Origin: Thermococcus sp.
Lineage (GTDB): Archaea > Methanobacteriota_B > Thermococci > Thermococcales > Thermococcaceae
Length of the DNA stretch: 23,901 nucleotides
Direction of reading: 5' to 3'
Assembly: GCA_021160985.1 (NCBI GenBank)
Contig: JAGHBN010000167.1
Location: forward strand, 1-23,901
Shown: piece after piece, positions 6,446 to 13,922 of the stretch
Layout: the number at the start of each line of letters is the position of its first letter
Numbering within the stretch: the stretch's first letter is position 1
Notes under the pieces: generated by a model
Seen by the model: only the letters and a program-made list of their open reading frames with translations
Databases searched by the model: none
What the model was told of the DNA's origin: nothing
Translations under genes and position numbers: made by a program

Positions 6446-7137
6446 TGTTTGTCATAATTATGGGTGCCGGAAGGGTTGGTTACCTCGTCGCCAAAATGCT
6501 CGAGAGCGATGGGCACGACGTCACTATAGTCGAGAGGGACAGGGAGAGGGCTAAAGAACTTGCAAACATGATAAACGGCCTCGTTATTGAGGGCGACGCA
6601 ACCGATCCAAAGACCCTCGAGGAGGCCAACATAAAGCAAGCTGATGCATTTGCGGCGTTGACTGGAAAGGGCGACGCCAACCTGCTCGCCTGCATCCTGG
6701 CAAAGCACCTCAACCCGAAGGTCAAGACGTCACTCAGGATAAGCAACCCCCAGAACAGGCGCATATTCAAAGAAGTCACCGACCTCAAGAAGTACTTTGA
6801 CTTCGTCATATCACCGGAGGAGATCGCGGCGGAGTATATAAGTAGGAACATAGTCACACCGGGTTTTGACCGTGTCCTCTTCCCCAAAGAAGGGGCTGAA
6901 ATGGTTAAGTTCCAGATAGATGAGACAAAGGAGATAGCCGGCAAGCTCGTAAAGGACCTCAAACTGCCGAGAGATTCTCTCATAGTGGCCATCTATGACG
7001 AAAAGGGCAATCTCATAATCCCGTCCGGCGATACCCGGCTGCCTGAAAAGGGACAGATAATAATGTTCGCCAAGAACTCGGTTCTCGACGATCTCAAGGA
7101 GCTCGTGGAGAAGAAAAAGACCGAGGGTGAAAATTGA
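6445..7137 (+). CDS. trkA: TrkA-family K+ channel/transporter regulatory subunit
   Basis: A 230-residue soluble regulator made of an N-terminal RCK/TrkA-N Rossmann domain and a C-terminal TrkA-C domain. The dinucleotide-binding motif GAGRVG is at residues 7-12, with the ribose-binding acid Glu30 at the end of the second strand (VTIVERD). VIEGDATDP is the usual third block. The C-terminal domain starts near residue 140 (EMVKFQIDETKEIAGK). Such proteins gate Trk/Ktr-type K+ uptake in response to NAD(H) or ATP/ADP. No membrane partner (TrkH) is encoded in the window. The start overlaps the secD stop as TGATG, without an obvious separate ribosome-binding site, which indicates translational coupling to secD. 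Confidence 0.92.
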   Translation: MFVIIMGAGRVGYLVAKMLESDGHDVTIVERDRERAKELANMINGLVIEGDATDPKTLEEANIKQADAFAALTGKGDANLLACILAKHLNPKVKTSLRISNPQNRRIFKEVTDLKKYFDFVISPEEIAAEYISRNIVTPGFDRVLFPKEGAEMVKFQIDETKEIAGKLVKDLKLPRDSLIVAIYDEKGNLIIPSGDTRLPEKGQIIMFAKNSVLDDLKELVEKKKTEGEN

Positions 7138-7143
7138 ATGATA

Positions 7144-7150
7144 TTTTTTT
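7144..7150 (+). terminator. T7 tract after trkA
   Basis: A run of seven T lies seven bases after the trkA stop, with a further T-rich stretch behind it. This is the usual form of an archaeal intrinsic terminator. It separates the secFD-trkA operon from the ATP synthase operon. Confidence 0.6.
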
Positions 7151-7210
7151 CAACTTTTATGTCCATCTTTGTTCTCCCCTAGTCATACCTTTTGAATGAA
7201 CGCCAAAAAC

Positions 7211-7219
7211 TATTTAAAC
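7211..7219 (+). promoter_or_regulatory. TATA box of the A1AO ATP synthase operon
   Basis: TATTTAAAC, preceded by the A-rich CCAAAAAC as a plausible BRE, predicts a start near 7240. The leader would be about 40 bases and contains GGGGGG (7271-7276) before the atpH ATG at 7283. It is the only convincing promoter before the nine ATP synthase genes. Confidence 0.6.
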
Positions 7220-7282
7220 CAGTTAGGGAAGCCAAAGTTGGCATAGAGTTTAACTGTTTTCAAGGTCATTGGGGGGCTAATA

Positions 7283-7594
7283 ATGGAGGACGTCATCAGG
7301 CAGATTGTTGAGGCAGAAAGAGAGGCAGAGGAGCGCATTGAACGTGCAAAGGCCGAGGCAAAAGAACTTGTGGCCAAAGCCCGGGAAGAGGCCAAGCTCA
7401 TCGAGAAGGAGATCATTGAAAACGCTGAAGAGCAGGCCCGCACGATAATCGAAAAGGCCCGTGTGCAGGGGGAGGAAGAGGCCAAAAAGGTTCTTGAGGA
7501 AGGTGAGGCCGAGATAGAGGAGCTCAAGGTGAAGGCCACCAACAACTTTGAGAGGGCCATATCTGCCGCTATAGCACTTGTGAGAGGGAGCTGA
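7283..7594 (+). CDS. atpH: A-type ATP synthase subunit H
   Basis: A 103-residue protein that is almost entirely a charged helix, rich in Glu, Ala, Lys and Arg with alanine-spaced repeats. This is typical of subunit H, which pairs with subunit E to form the peripheral stalks of the archaeal A1AO ATP synthase. There is no membrane segment. The ATG follows a GGGGGG tract. It is the first gene of the nine-gene operon, and its stop is one base before the atpI start. Identification rests on composition, length and position as much as on sequence, since coiled coils are weakly specific, but the operon context makes it secure. Confidence 0.92.
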   Translation: MEDVIRQIVEAEREAEERIERAKAEAKELVAKAREEAKLIEKEIIENAEEQARTIIEKARVQGEEEAKKVLEEGEAEIEELKVKATNNFERAISAAIALVRGS

Positions 7595-7595
7595 G

Positions 7596-9599
7596 ATGTT
7601 TCGGCCCGAAGAGATGGTAAAGATCGAGGTAATAACACTGAGCCGCTTTAAAGACCCGCTCCTTACGTATCTCCACGAGGCCGGGGCGGTTGAGATTAGG
7701 GAGCTCGATGTTGAACTCGCTCAGAGGGACTCCCCCAACGAGTACCACAGGAAGGCGGCCTCGTACAGCATAACTATCTCTCGTCTCGCGGATTTTCTCA
7801 GGGCTTACAGGAAGGCGTCAGGCGGGGGAATTAAGGCGTTCATATTCCCGCCGGAGAGAAAGAAGCGGAAGTACAGGTACGAGGGCATTGAGAAGCTGAT
7901 AAAAGACGTTGAGGACTTTCTGTCGGTTGTCGAACCCGAGGTCAAGGCCGTTGAGAACAGGATAACCTCGACCCAGGCTGAGATAGAGAGGATAAAGGAG
8001 AACATCGCGGTGCTTGAGCTCCTCTCCGCCATAGACCTCGACGTCGAGTACCTCAGGCACAGCGGCCTCGTCGAGGTCGTCGTGGGAACTGTTGAGAGGC
8101 AGAAGTTCGAGCCAATGCTCAAGGAGCTCAGGGAGGTTACTGAGGGCAGGATTGCGGTCGCCTCAAGGGACATGAAGGACAGGATTCTCGCGGTTTTTGC
8201 CTTCCTCAGAAAGGACTATGAGAGAGCTAATCCCGTCCTTGCCAAGTACTCCCTCGAGAGGATAGAGGTTCCCGAGGGCAGGGGCAGGCCGCGCGAGCTG
8301 ATCCCCGTTTACCAGGAGAAGCTGAATGAAAAGGAGAGGGAGCTCGAGGAGGCAAAGGAAGAGGCCGCGAAGATGGCGGAGCTGTACTACGATGACGTTG
8401 TTTTCTACCAGGAGCTGATGGAGAATGAACGTGATAAGGCAACAGTCCTTCCAATGCTCGCGAGAACCAACATGACCTTTGCGCTCACCGGATGGATCCC
8501 CAGAAAGGACGTTCCTGAAATCCTTGAGGGAATAAAGAATGTCACCAACGGAAAGGCCTACATAAACGTTAGGGAGCCGAAGAAGGAAGAGCTCGAGGAT
8601 ATTCCGATAAAGCTCAAGAACCCCGGGTGGGCGAGGCCCTTCGAGATGCTCACCGAGATGTATGGCGTTCCCAGGTACGACGAGATAGACCCGACGCCGA
8701 TAATAGCCTTCACGTACTCTTTCTTCTTCGGATTCATGCTCACCGACTTCCTCTACGGTCTCATCGTTGGCATAGTCGCGGCCCTGCTCGTCAAGGGCCA
8801 CAGAAAGTTCAACGACGGCACATACAAGTTCGCCTACACGCTCCTCTGGAGCTCGGTCTTTACGATGGCAATGGGAATACTCTTCGGCAGCTACTTTGGC
8901 AACGCGGGCGACATAATCCTCCAGTACATCACCGGCAACCCGGAGGCCCAGTTCCCGCGCATAACTGATCCGCTCAAGGACCCAATGTTCGTCCTCATGC
9001 TCGCCCTTGCGATAGGACTGGCCCACCTCTTCATGGGCTACTCCATAGGCTTCTTTGTCAGGTGGAAGAACGGCGACGTCAAGGGCGCCCTGCTGGAGCA
9101 GTTCCCGTGGATGCTGATAATACTCGCCATAGTGCTCTACGCGATGCCTTCGAAGCCAGAGGGTGCGCTGCTGGGTGCAAAGGCGCTCTTTGGAGTCGGC
9201 CTGGTGCTCTTCGCAATAGGCGAGATAGCCGCCAACGGGGCCCTTGCGGCACTGTTGCTGATCTCGGACTTCTTCGGCTTTGTTGGAACGTGGCTCAGCT
9301 ACGCAAGGCTTATGGCACTGGCCCTCGCAACGAGCGGAATAGCGATGGTCATCAACGTCTTGGCAGACATGGTCTGGGGAATAAAGATAAGCATTGTGCC
9401 GCTGGGAATCGTCATAGGCGCCATCATATTTATCGGCGGTCAGCTGTTTTCGACCGCCATAAACGCCCTTGGGGCTTTTGTTCACTCTCTCCGTCTCCAG
9501 TATGTGGAGTTTTTTGGAACGTTTTACTCGGGCGAAGGTAAGCCCTTCAGCCCGTTCAAATCAAAAAGAGAAGTGTCTGAACTGGAGCTTGAAGCTTAA
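7596..9599 (+). CDS. atpI: A-type ATP synthase subunit I (a-subunit stator)
   Basis: The membrane stator subunit of 667 residues, the usual length. The N-terminal half (to about residue 350) is cytoplasmic, with long coiled-coil stretches that anchor the peripheral stalks. The C-terminal half holds about eight membrane helices and forms the ion half-channels facing the c ring. The essential membrane arginine is visible as Arg571 in LSYARLMALALA. Other family motifs are FTYSFFFGFMLTDFLYGL and the HSLRLQYVEFFGTFYSGEG segment near the end. It starts one base after the atpH stop; GAGGGAG is the probable ribosome-binding site. An open frame of 440 codons on the opposite strand is an artefact of codon bias. 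Confidence 0.96.
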   Translation: MFRPEEMVKIEVITLSRFKDPLLTYLHEAGAVEIRELDVELAQRDSPNEYHRKAASYSITISRLADFLRAYRKASGGGIKAFIFPPERKKRKYRYEGIEKLIKDVEDFLSVVEPEVKAVENRITSTQAEIERIKENIAVLELLSAIDLDVEYLRHSGLVEVVVGTVERQKFEPMLKELREVTEGRIAVASRDMKDRILAVFAFLRKDYERANPVLAKYSLERIEVPEGRGRPRELIPVYQEKLNEKERELEEAKEEAAKMAELYYDDVVFYQELMENERDKATVLPMLARTNMTFALTGWIPRKDVPEILEGIKNVTNGKAYINVREPKKEELEDIPIKLKNPGWARPFEMLTEMYGVPRYDEIDPTPIIAFTYSFFFGFMLTDFLYGLIVGIVAALLVKGHRKFNDGTYKFAYTLLWSSVFTMAMGILFGSYFGNAGDIILQYITGNPEAQFPRITDPLKDPMFVLMLALAIGLAHLFMGYSIGFFVRWKNGDVKGALLEQFPWMLIILAIVLYAMPSKPEGALLGAKALFGVGLVLFAIGEIAANGALAALLLISDFFGFVGTWLSYARLMALALATSGIAMVINVLADMVWGIKISIVPLGIVIGAIIFIGGQLFSTAINALGAFVHSLRLQYVEFFGTFYSGEGKPFSPFKSKREVSELELEA

Positions 9600-9606
9600 G
9601 GAGGTG
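9600..9606 (+). promoter_or_regulatory. Strong Shine-Dalgarno site of atpK
   Basis: GGAGGTG, the longest match to the anti-SD core within this operon, lies seven bases before the atpK ATG and directly after the atpI stop. Subunit K is needed in many copies per complex, so a strong site here fits the stoichiometry. This is inference. Confidence 0.6.
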
Positions 9607-9613
9607 TAGAAGA

Positions 9614-10099
9614 ATGGATCCGATAGTTTACGTATCCCTTGGTGCTGCCCTTGCAGCGGGGCTTGCAGGTGCTGCATCAGCCTTTGGTGTCGGTGTCGCA
9701 GGAGCAGCGGCAGCCGGAGTTGTTGCCGAGGACGAGAAGAACTTCAAGAACGCACTGATCCTTGAGGGTCTACCAATGACCCAGAGCATCTACGGCCTGA
9801 TTACGCTGTTCCTCATACTGCTCAGCGCGGGAATAATCGGCGGCGGCTTCAAGTTCACCGCCAACACCCCGGACAACATTGTTAAGAGCGCCATACTCTT
9901 TGGAGCGGGCCTTACCGTTGGCCTCACCGGCCTCTCGGCAATACCGCAGGGAATCATCGCCAGCGCCGGAATCGGTGCCGTTGCCAAGAACCCCAAGACC
10001 TTCACCCAGGGAATCATATTCGCGGCTATGGCCGAGACCATGGCAATCTTCGGCCTGGTCGGTGCCCTCATAATGATAGCCACCGGAGTTGGTCTCTGA
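9614..10099 (+). CDS. atpK: A-type ATP synthase subunit K (c-ring proteolipid)
   Basis: A 161-residue proteolipid with four membrane helices, i.e. two fused hairpins, twice the classical 8-kDa c subunit. Hairpin 1 has the Gly/Ala-rich first helix and LPMTQSIYG (residues 53-61). Hairpin 2 has IPQGII and MAETMAI, with the ion-binding carboxylate Glu141. Where a second carboxylate would sit, hairpin 1 has Gln57. Leu53, Thr56, Gln57, Gln112 and Glu141 correspond to the Na+ ligands of Enterococcus hirae NtpK (Leu61, Thr64, Gln65, Gln110, Glu139). This points to one Na+ site per four helices, as described for Pyrococcus furiosus. It is preceded by the strongest ribosome-binding site of the operon. 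Confidence 0.96.
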   Translation: MDPIVYVSLGAALAAGLAGAASAFGVGVAGAAAAGVVAEDEKNFKNALILEGLPMTQSIYGLITLFLILLSAGIIGGGFKFTANTPDNIVKSAILFGAGLTVGLTGLSAIPQGIIASAGIGAVAKNPKTFTQGIIFAAMAETMAIFGLVGALIMIATGVGL

Positions 10100-10129
10100 C
10101 CAACTTTCTTTAATTTGGGAGGAAGGACG

Positions 10130-10741
10130 ATGGAAGGGGCTGAACTGATAATCCAGGAGATAAACAGGGAGGCGGAGCAGAAGATACAGTACATCCTCAG
10201 CGAAGCCCAGCAGGAGGCCGAAGCCATAAAGGAGGAGGCCAGAAAGAGGGCCGAGGCTAGGGCCGACTGGATACTCCGAAAGGCTCAGACCCAGGCGGAG
10301 ATAGAGAAGCAGAGGATAATAGCCAACGCCAAGCTCGAGGTCAGGAAGAAGCGCCTTCAGGTTCAGGAGGAAATGATAAGGGAGGTAATCCAGGCCCTGA
10401 AGGAGAGGCTGGCAGAACTTCCGGACGACGAGTACTTCGACATACTCGTGGACCTCGGGGCCCAGGCCGTTAGGGAGCTCGGCGTCGACACCGTTGTCGT
10501 CATGTCAAACGAGAGGACGCTTGAGCTTCTCAAGGGGAGGCTGAACGAGTTTAAGAAAGCGGTTGCAGAGAAAACAGGGGTAAAGATAAAGGTCAGGCGC
10601 GGAAAGCCGATAAGCACCATTGGCGGGCTTCTCGTGCAAAGCCTCGACGGTAAAGTCAGGGTGGACAACACCTTCGAGGCGAGGATAGAGCGCTTTGAGA
10701 GCGAGCTCAGGGCTGCTATAGCAAAGGCGCTCTTCGGGTGA
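10130..10741 (+). CDS. atpE: A-type ATP synthase subunit E
   Basis: A 203-residue peripheral-stalk subunit. Residues 1-100 form a long charged helix that pairs with subunit H. The C-terminal globular half (from about residue 105, including DTVVVMSNERTLELL and ISTIGGLLVQSLDGKVRVDNTFEARIER) binds the top of the A3B3 head. The GGLLV...DGK...DNTFEARIE block is the family signature. I chose ATG 10130 because GGGAGGAAGG precedes it; a TTG at 10115 in the same frame lies within the leader. There are 30 bases after the atpK stop, with a T-rich spacer (CAACTTTCTTTAATTT), and no separate promoter is evident. Confidence 0.95.
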   Translation: MEGAELIIQEINREAEQKIQYILSEAQQEAEAIKEEARKRAEARADWILRKAQTQAEIEKQRIIANAKLEVRKKRLQVQEEMIREVIQALKERLAELPDDEYFDILVDLGAQAVRELGVDTVVVMSNERTLELLKGRLNEFKKAVAEKTGVKIKVRRGKPISTIGGLLVQSLDGKVRVDNTFEARIERFESELRAAIAKALFG

Positions 10742-10747
10742 TGAGAA

Positions 10748-11848
10748 ATGGAGCTAGGGACCCTCAGCGGCATACTGAACACAACACTTGCGGTGGTCTT
10801 CACGTGGGTGGCCTACAAAACGGGTTCCTACATCTACAAGTACACCCCCTATTCATACCCCAACGCAAGGATAAACGCCATGGAGGCAAAGCTCCTGAGC
10901 GAACAGAGGTTCAACGAGCTGGCTGAGAGCAGGACGCTGCAGAACTTCGTCGTAAACCTTGAGGATACCGAGTACAGGGACTACCTCGCGGGCGTCTCAA
11001 ACTACATCATCGAGGAAGTTGAGAGGGCCCTGGATAGGGCACTCGCTGGGAGCTACGAGCTCATGTTCAAGATGCTCCCCAAGCGTTCAAGGGACTTTTT
11101 CAGACTCCTGCTGGAGGAGTGGGACGTCAGGAACATAGCCAGCGTTGTCAAGGCAAAGATGGCTGGAGAACCGGCGAGCGACTACGTGGTCGAACTCGGG
11201 CCGATGCTCCCCAAGGTCAAGGCCATGGCCGAGGCAAAGACCATGGAGGAAATACTCGTGGTACTTGAGGGGACTCCGTACGAGGAACCCTACCAGAAGC
11301 TTCTTCTCGGGGAGCTTGACGTCTCGGCCTTTGAAACGGAGCTGTACAGGATTTACTATGGAAAGCTCATGGAGTACGCTGCCTCCAGGGCTGCTGACGA
11401 GAGGAAGATTATCGAAGAGTTCCTCCGCATGAAGATCGACAAGCTCAACATTCTGACCGCGCTCAGGGCCAAAGCGGCCGGCATGAAGGCCGAAGAGATA
11501 AGGCACCTTCTCATTGAGGGGGGAAGTCTCAATCTGGAGCCGGTGCTTCACGTCGACGACCTCAGCATGGCGATAGCCGAGCTGGACTCAACCAAGTACG
11601 GGCCCGTTCTGAGGGAGGTTAGGGAGGAGGTTGAGAGGGACCTGAGCGTTCTCGAGAAGGCGCTAGATCGCCACATCATCACCAGGATGAACGAGCTCGT
11701 GAGGTTCTATCCGCTCAGCATAGCTACACCCATCTCGTACGCCCTCAAGAAGGAGGCCGAAGTGAGAAAGCTCAAGGCCATTGCCAAGCTTATAGAGGAT
11801 GGCGCAAGGCCCGAGGTCATAAAGGGAATCGTGGGTGAGGAGGTATGA
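10748..11848 (+). CDS. atpC: A-type ATP synthase subunit C
   Basis: A 366-residue subunit of the central stalk, the counterpart of eukaryotic V-ATPase subunit d. It is the socket linking the c ring to the rotor shaft (D and F). It is largely helical and soluble in known structures, and the N-terminal hydrophobic stretch (GILNTTLAVVFTWVAY) is normal for the family. Conserved YPNARINAMEAKLLS and the RFYPLSIATPISYALKKEAEVRKL block near the C-terminus are clear. The ribosome-binding site is GGTGAT, overlapping the atpE stop, so translation is probably coupled. Its stop overlaps the atpF start as ATGA. Confidence 0.95.
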   Translation: MELGTLSGILNTTLAVVFTWVAYKTGSYIYKYTPYSYPNARINAMEAKLLSEQRFNELAESRTLQNFVVNLEDTEYRDYLAGVSNYIIEEVERALDRALAGSYELMFKMLPKRSRDFFRLLLEEWDVRNIASVVKAKMAGEPASDYVVELGPMLPKVKAMAEAKTMEEILVVLEGTPYEEPYQKLLLGELDVSAFETELYRIYYGKLMEYAASRAADERKIIEEFLRMKIDKLNILTALRAKAAGMKAEEIRHLLIEGGSLNLEPVLHVDDLSMAIAELDSTKYGPVLREVREEVERDLSVLEKALDRHIITRMNELVRFYPLSIATPISYALKKEAEVRKLKAIAKLIEDGARPEVIKGIVGEEV

Positions 11849-12153
11849 AGATAGCAGTGCTCGGCGACAAGGACACTGCCCTAGGTTTTAAGCTCGCTGG
11901 GGTTCACGAGGTTTACTCCTTTGAAGACACTCCGCTGGACATGGAAAGGCTCAGGAACAAGCTCTCGGAGCTCATAGAGCGGGGCGACGTTGGCATCATC
12001 CTGATAACGGAGAGATTCGTTCAGAAGATTGAGATTCCAGACGTTAAGTTTCCGATCATCCTTCAGGTGCCGGACAAGTCCGGCTCGAGGTTTGGAGAGG
12101 AGCAGATTAAGAAGATAGTTAGAAGGGCGATAGGTGTTGAGCTGAAGAGGTGA
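11845..12153 (+). CDS. atpF: A-type ATP synthase subunit F
   Basis: A 102-residue central-stalk subunit with a Rossmann-like fold that binds the exposed end of subunit D. The opening MKIAVLGDKDTALGFKLAGV is highly typical of subunit F, as is VGIILITERFVQKI followed by the loop PIILQVPDKSGSRFGEEQI, which is shared with the eukaryotic V-ATPase F family. It overlaps atpC by four bases (ATGA). The GAGGTGA at its 3' end serves as the ribosome-binding site of atpA. It is full length and unremarkable. Confidence 0.95.
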   Translation: MKIAVLGDKDTALGFKLAGVHEVYSFEDTPLDMERLRNKLSELIERGDVGIILITERFVQKIEIPDVKFPIILQVPDKSGSRFGEEQIKKIVRRAIGVELKR

Positions 12154-12159
12154 ATGGAA

Positions 12160-13917
12160 ATGGGAAAGATAATTAGGGTTACGGGTCCTCTCGTCGTCGC
12201 CGACGGGATGCAGGGCTCAAAGATGTATGAAGTGGTGCGAGTCGGCGAAATGGGGCTTATAGGAGAAATCATTCGGCTCGAGGGAGACAGGGCGGTCATT
12301 CAGGTTTACGAGGAAACGGCAGGTATAAGGCCGGGCGAGCCGGTTGAAGGAACCGGCGCTTCGCTGAGCGTTGAACTCGGCCCTGGACTGCTGACTGCCA
12401 TGTACGACGGTATCCAGAGGCCCCTTGAGGTTCTCAGGGAACTGAGCGGTGACTTCATTGCGAGGGGCCTTACCGCCCCGGCCCTTCCCAGGGACAAGGA
12501 GTGGCACTTCACGCCCAAGGTCAAGGTCGGGGACAAGGTCGTTGGCGGCGATATTCTGGGTGTCGTTCCGGAAACGAGCATCATCGAGCACAGAATCCTC
12601 GTCCCGCCCTGGGTGGAGGGTGAGATAGTAGAGATAGTCGAGGAGGGCGACTATACCATCGAGGAGGTCATAGCCAAGGTCAAGAAGCCGGACGGGAGCA
12701 TTGAGGAGCTCAAGATGTACCACCGCTGGCCCGTCCGTGTCAAGAGGCCCTACAAGAAGAAGCTCCCGCCCGAGGTTCCGCTCATCACCGGCCAGAGGAC
12801 GATAGACACCTTTTTCAGCCAGGCAAAGGGTGGAACCGCCGCCATTCCGGGTCCGTTCGGTTCAGGAAAGACCGTTACCCAGCACCAGCTGGCAAAGTGG
12901 AGTGACGCTCAGGTGGTAGTTTACATCGGTTGCGGAGAGAGAGGAAACGAGATGACCGACGTCCTTGAGGAGTTCCCGAAGCTCAAGGACCCGAAGACCG
13001 GAAAGCCGCTCATGGAGAGGACTGTCCTCATAGCCAACACCTCCAACATGCCCGTTGCTGCTCGTGAGGCTTCAATCTACACCGGAATCACCATCGCCGA
13101 GTACTTCCGCGACCAGGGCTACGACGTCGCTTTGATGGCTGACTCGACATCAAGATGGGCCGAGGCGCTCCGTGAGATTTCCGGAAGGCTTGAGGAGATG
13201 CCGGGTGAGGAGGGTTATCCAGCTTACCTCGCGAGCAAGATAGCCGAGTTCTACGAGAGAGCTGGACGTGTAGTCACACTCGGAAGCGACGAGAGGGTTG
13301 GTAGCGTCTCCGTCATCGGTGCGGTTTCACCGCCCGGTGGTGACTTCAGCGAGCCGGTCGTTCAGAACACCCTCCGTGTCGTCAAGGTCTTCTGGGCTCT
13401 CGATGCCGACCTTGCAAGGAGGAGACACTTCCCTGCAATCAACTGGCTCAGGAGCTACTCCCTCTACATCGACGCCATCCAGGGCTGGTGGCATGAGAAC
13501 GTTGACCCAGAGTGGAGGAAGATGCGCGACCAGGCAATGGCGCTCCTCCAGAAGGAGGCCGAGCTCCAGGAGATTGTCAGAATCGTCGGTCCCGATGCCC
13601 TGCCCGACAGGGAGAAGGCGGTGCTTGTTGTCACGAGGATGATACGTGAGGACTACCTCCAGCAGGATGCGTTCGATGAGGTCGACACCTACTGCCCGCC
13701 GGAGAAGCAGGTCGCCATGATGAGGGTCATCCTCAACTTCTACAACAGGACTATGGAGGCCGTTGACAGGGGCGTTCCAGTCGATGAGATAGCCAAGCTA
13801 CCTGTCAGGGAAAAGATCGGACGTATGAAGTACGAGCCGGATGTGGAGAAAGTCAAGGCCCTCATAGACGAGACCAACGAACAGTTTGAGGGCCTCTTCA
13901 AGAAGTACGGGGCGTGA
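12160..13917 (+). CDS. atpA: A-type ATP synthase catalytic subunit A
   Basis: The catalytic nucleotide-binding subunit, 585 residues from ATG 12160. An in-frame ATG at 12154 directly abuts the ribosome-binding site GAGGTGA (12147-12153); ATG 12160 has better spacing and gives the family start MGKIIRVTGPLV. The P-loop is the A-ATPase-specific GPFGSGKT at residues 231-238. The Walker B/arginine region ALMADSTSRWAEALREIS, the catalytic-glutamate region CGERGNEMTDVLEEFP, and SVSVIGAVSPPGGDFSEPV are all present. Residues from about 110 to 190 form the extra non-homologous domain found only in A/V-type subunits. The P-loop, a known intein insertion site in some archaeal and yeast homologues, is uninterrupted here. 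Confidence 0.97.
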   Translation: MGKIIRVTGPLVVADGMQGSKMYEVVRVGEMGLIGEIIRLEGDRAVIQVYEETAGIRPGEPVEGTGASLSVELGPGLLTAMYDGIQRPLEVLRELSGDFIARGLTAPALPRDKEWHFTPKVKVGDKVVGGDILGVVPETSIIEHRILVPPWVEGEIVEIVEEGDYTIEEVIAKVKKPDGSIEELKMYHRWPVRVKRPYKKKLPPEVPLITGQRTIDTFFSQAKGGTAAIPGPFGSGKTVTQHQLAKWSDAQVVVYIGCGERGNEMTDVLEEFPKLKDPKTGKPLMERTVLIANTSNMPVAAREASIYTGITIAEYFRDQGYDVALMADSTSRWAEALREISGRLEEMPGEEGYPAYLASKIAEFYERAGRVVTLGSDERVGSVSVIGAVSPPGGDFSEPVVQNTLRVVKVFWALDADLARRRHFPAINWLRSYSLYIDAIQGWWHENVDPEWRKMRDQAMALLQKEAELQEIVRIVGPDALPDREKAVLVVTRMIREDYLQQDAFDEVDTYCPPEKQVAMMRVILNFYNRTMEAVDRGVPVDEIAKLPVREKIGRMKYEPDVEKVKALIDETNEQFEGLFKKYGA

Positions 13918-13922
13918 TGGCG

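Noticed and set aside
8163..9485. 440-codon open frame on the minus strand opposite atpI
   Set aside because: Its product has low-complexity composition rich in His, Tyr, Glu and Arg and no recognisable domain. The plus strand encodes an unmistakable subunit I throughout.
10738..10785. GTGATGA and later CTGA resembling a box C/D sRNA at the atpE/atpC junction
   Set aside because: The GTGATGA is the atpE stop and atpC ribosome-binding site. No convincing D' and C' boxes lie between, and the region is coding.
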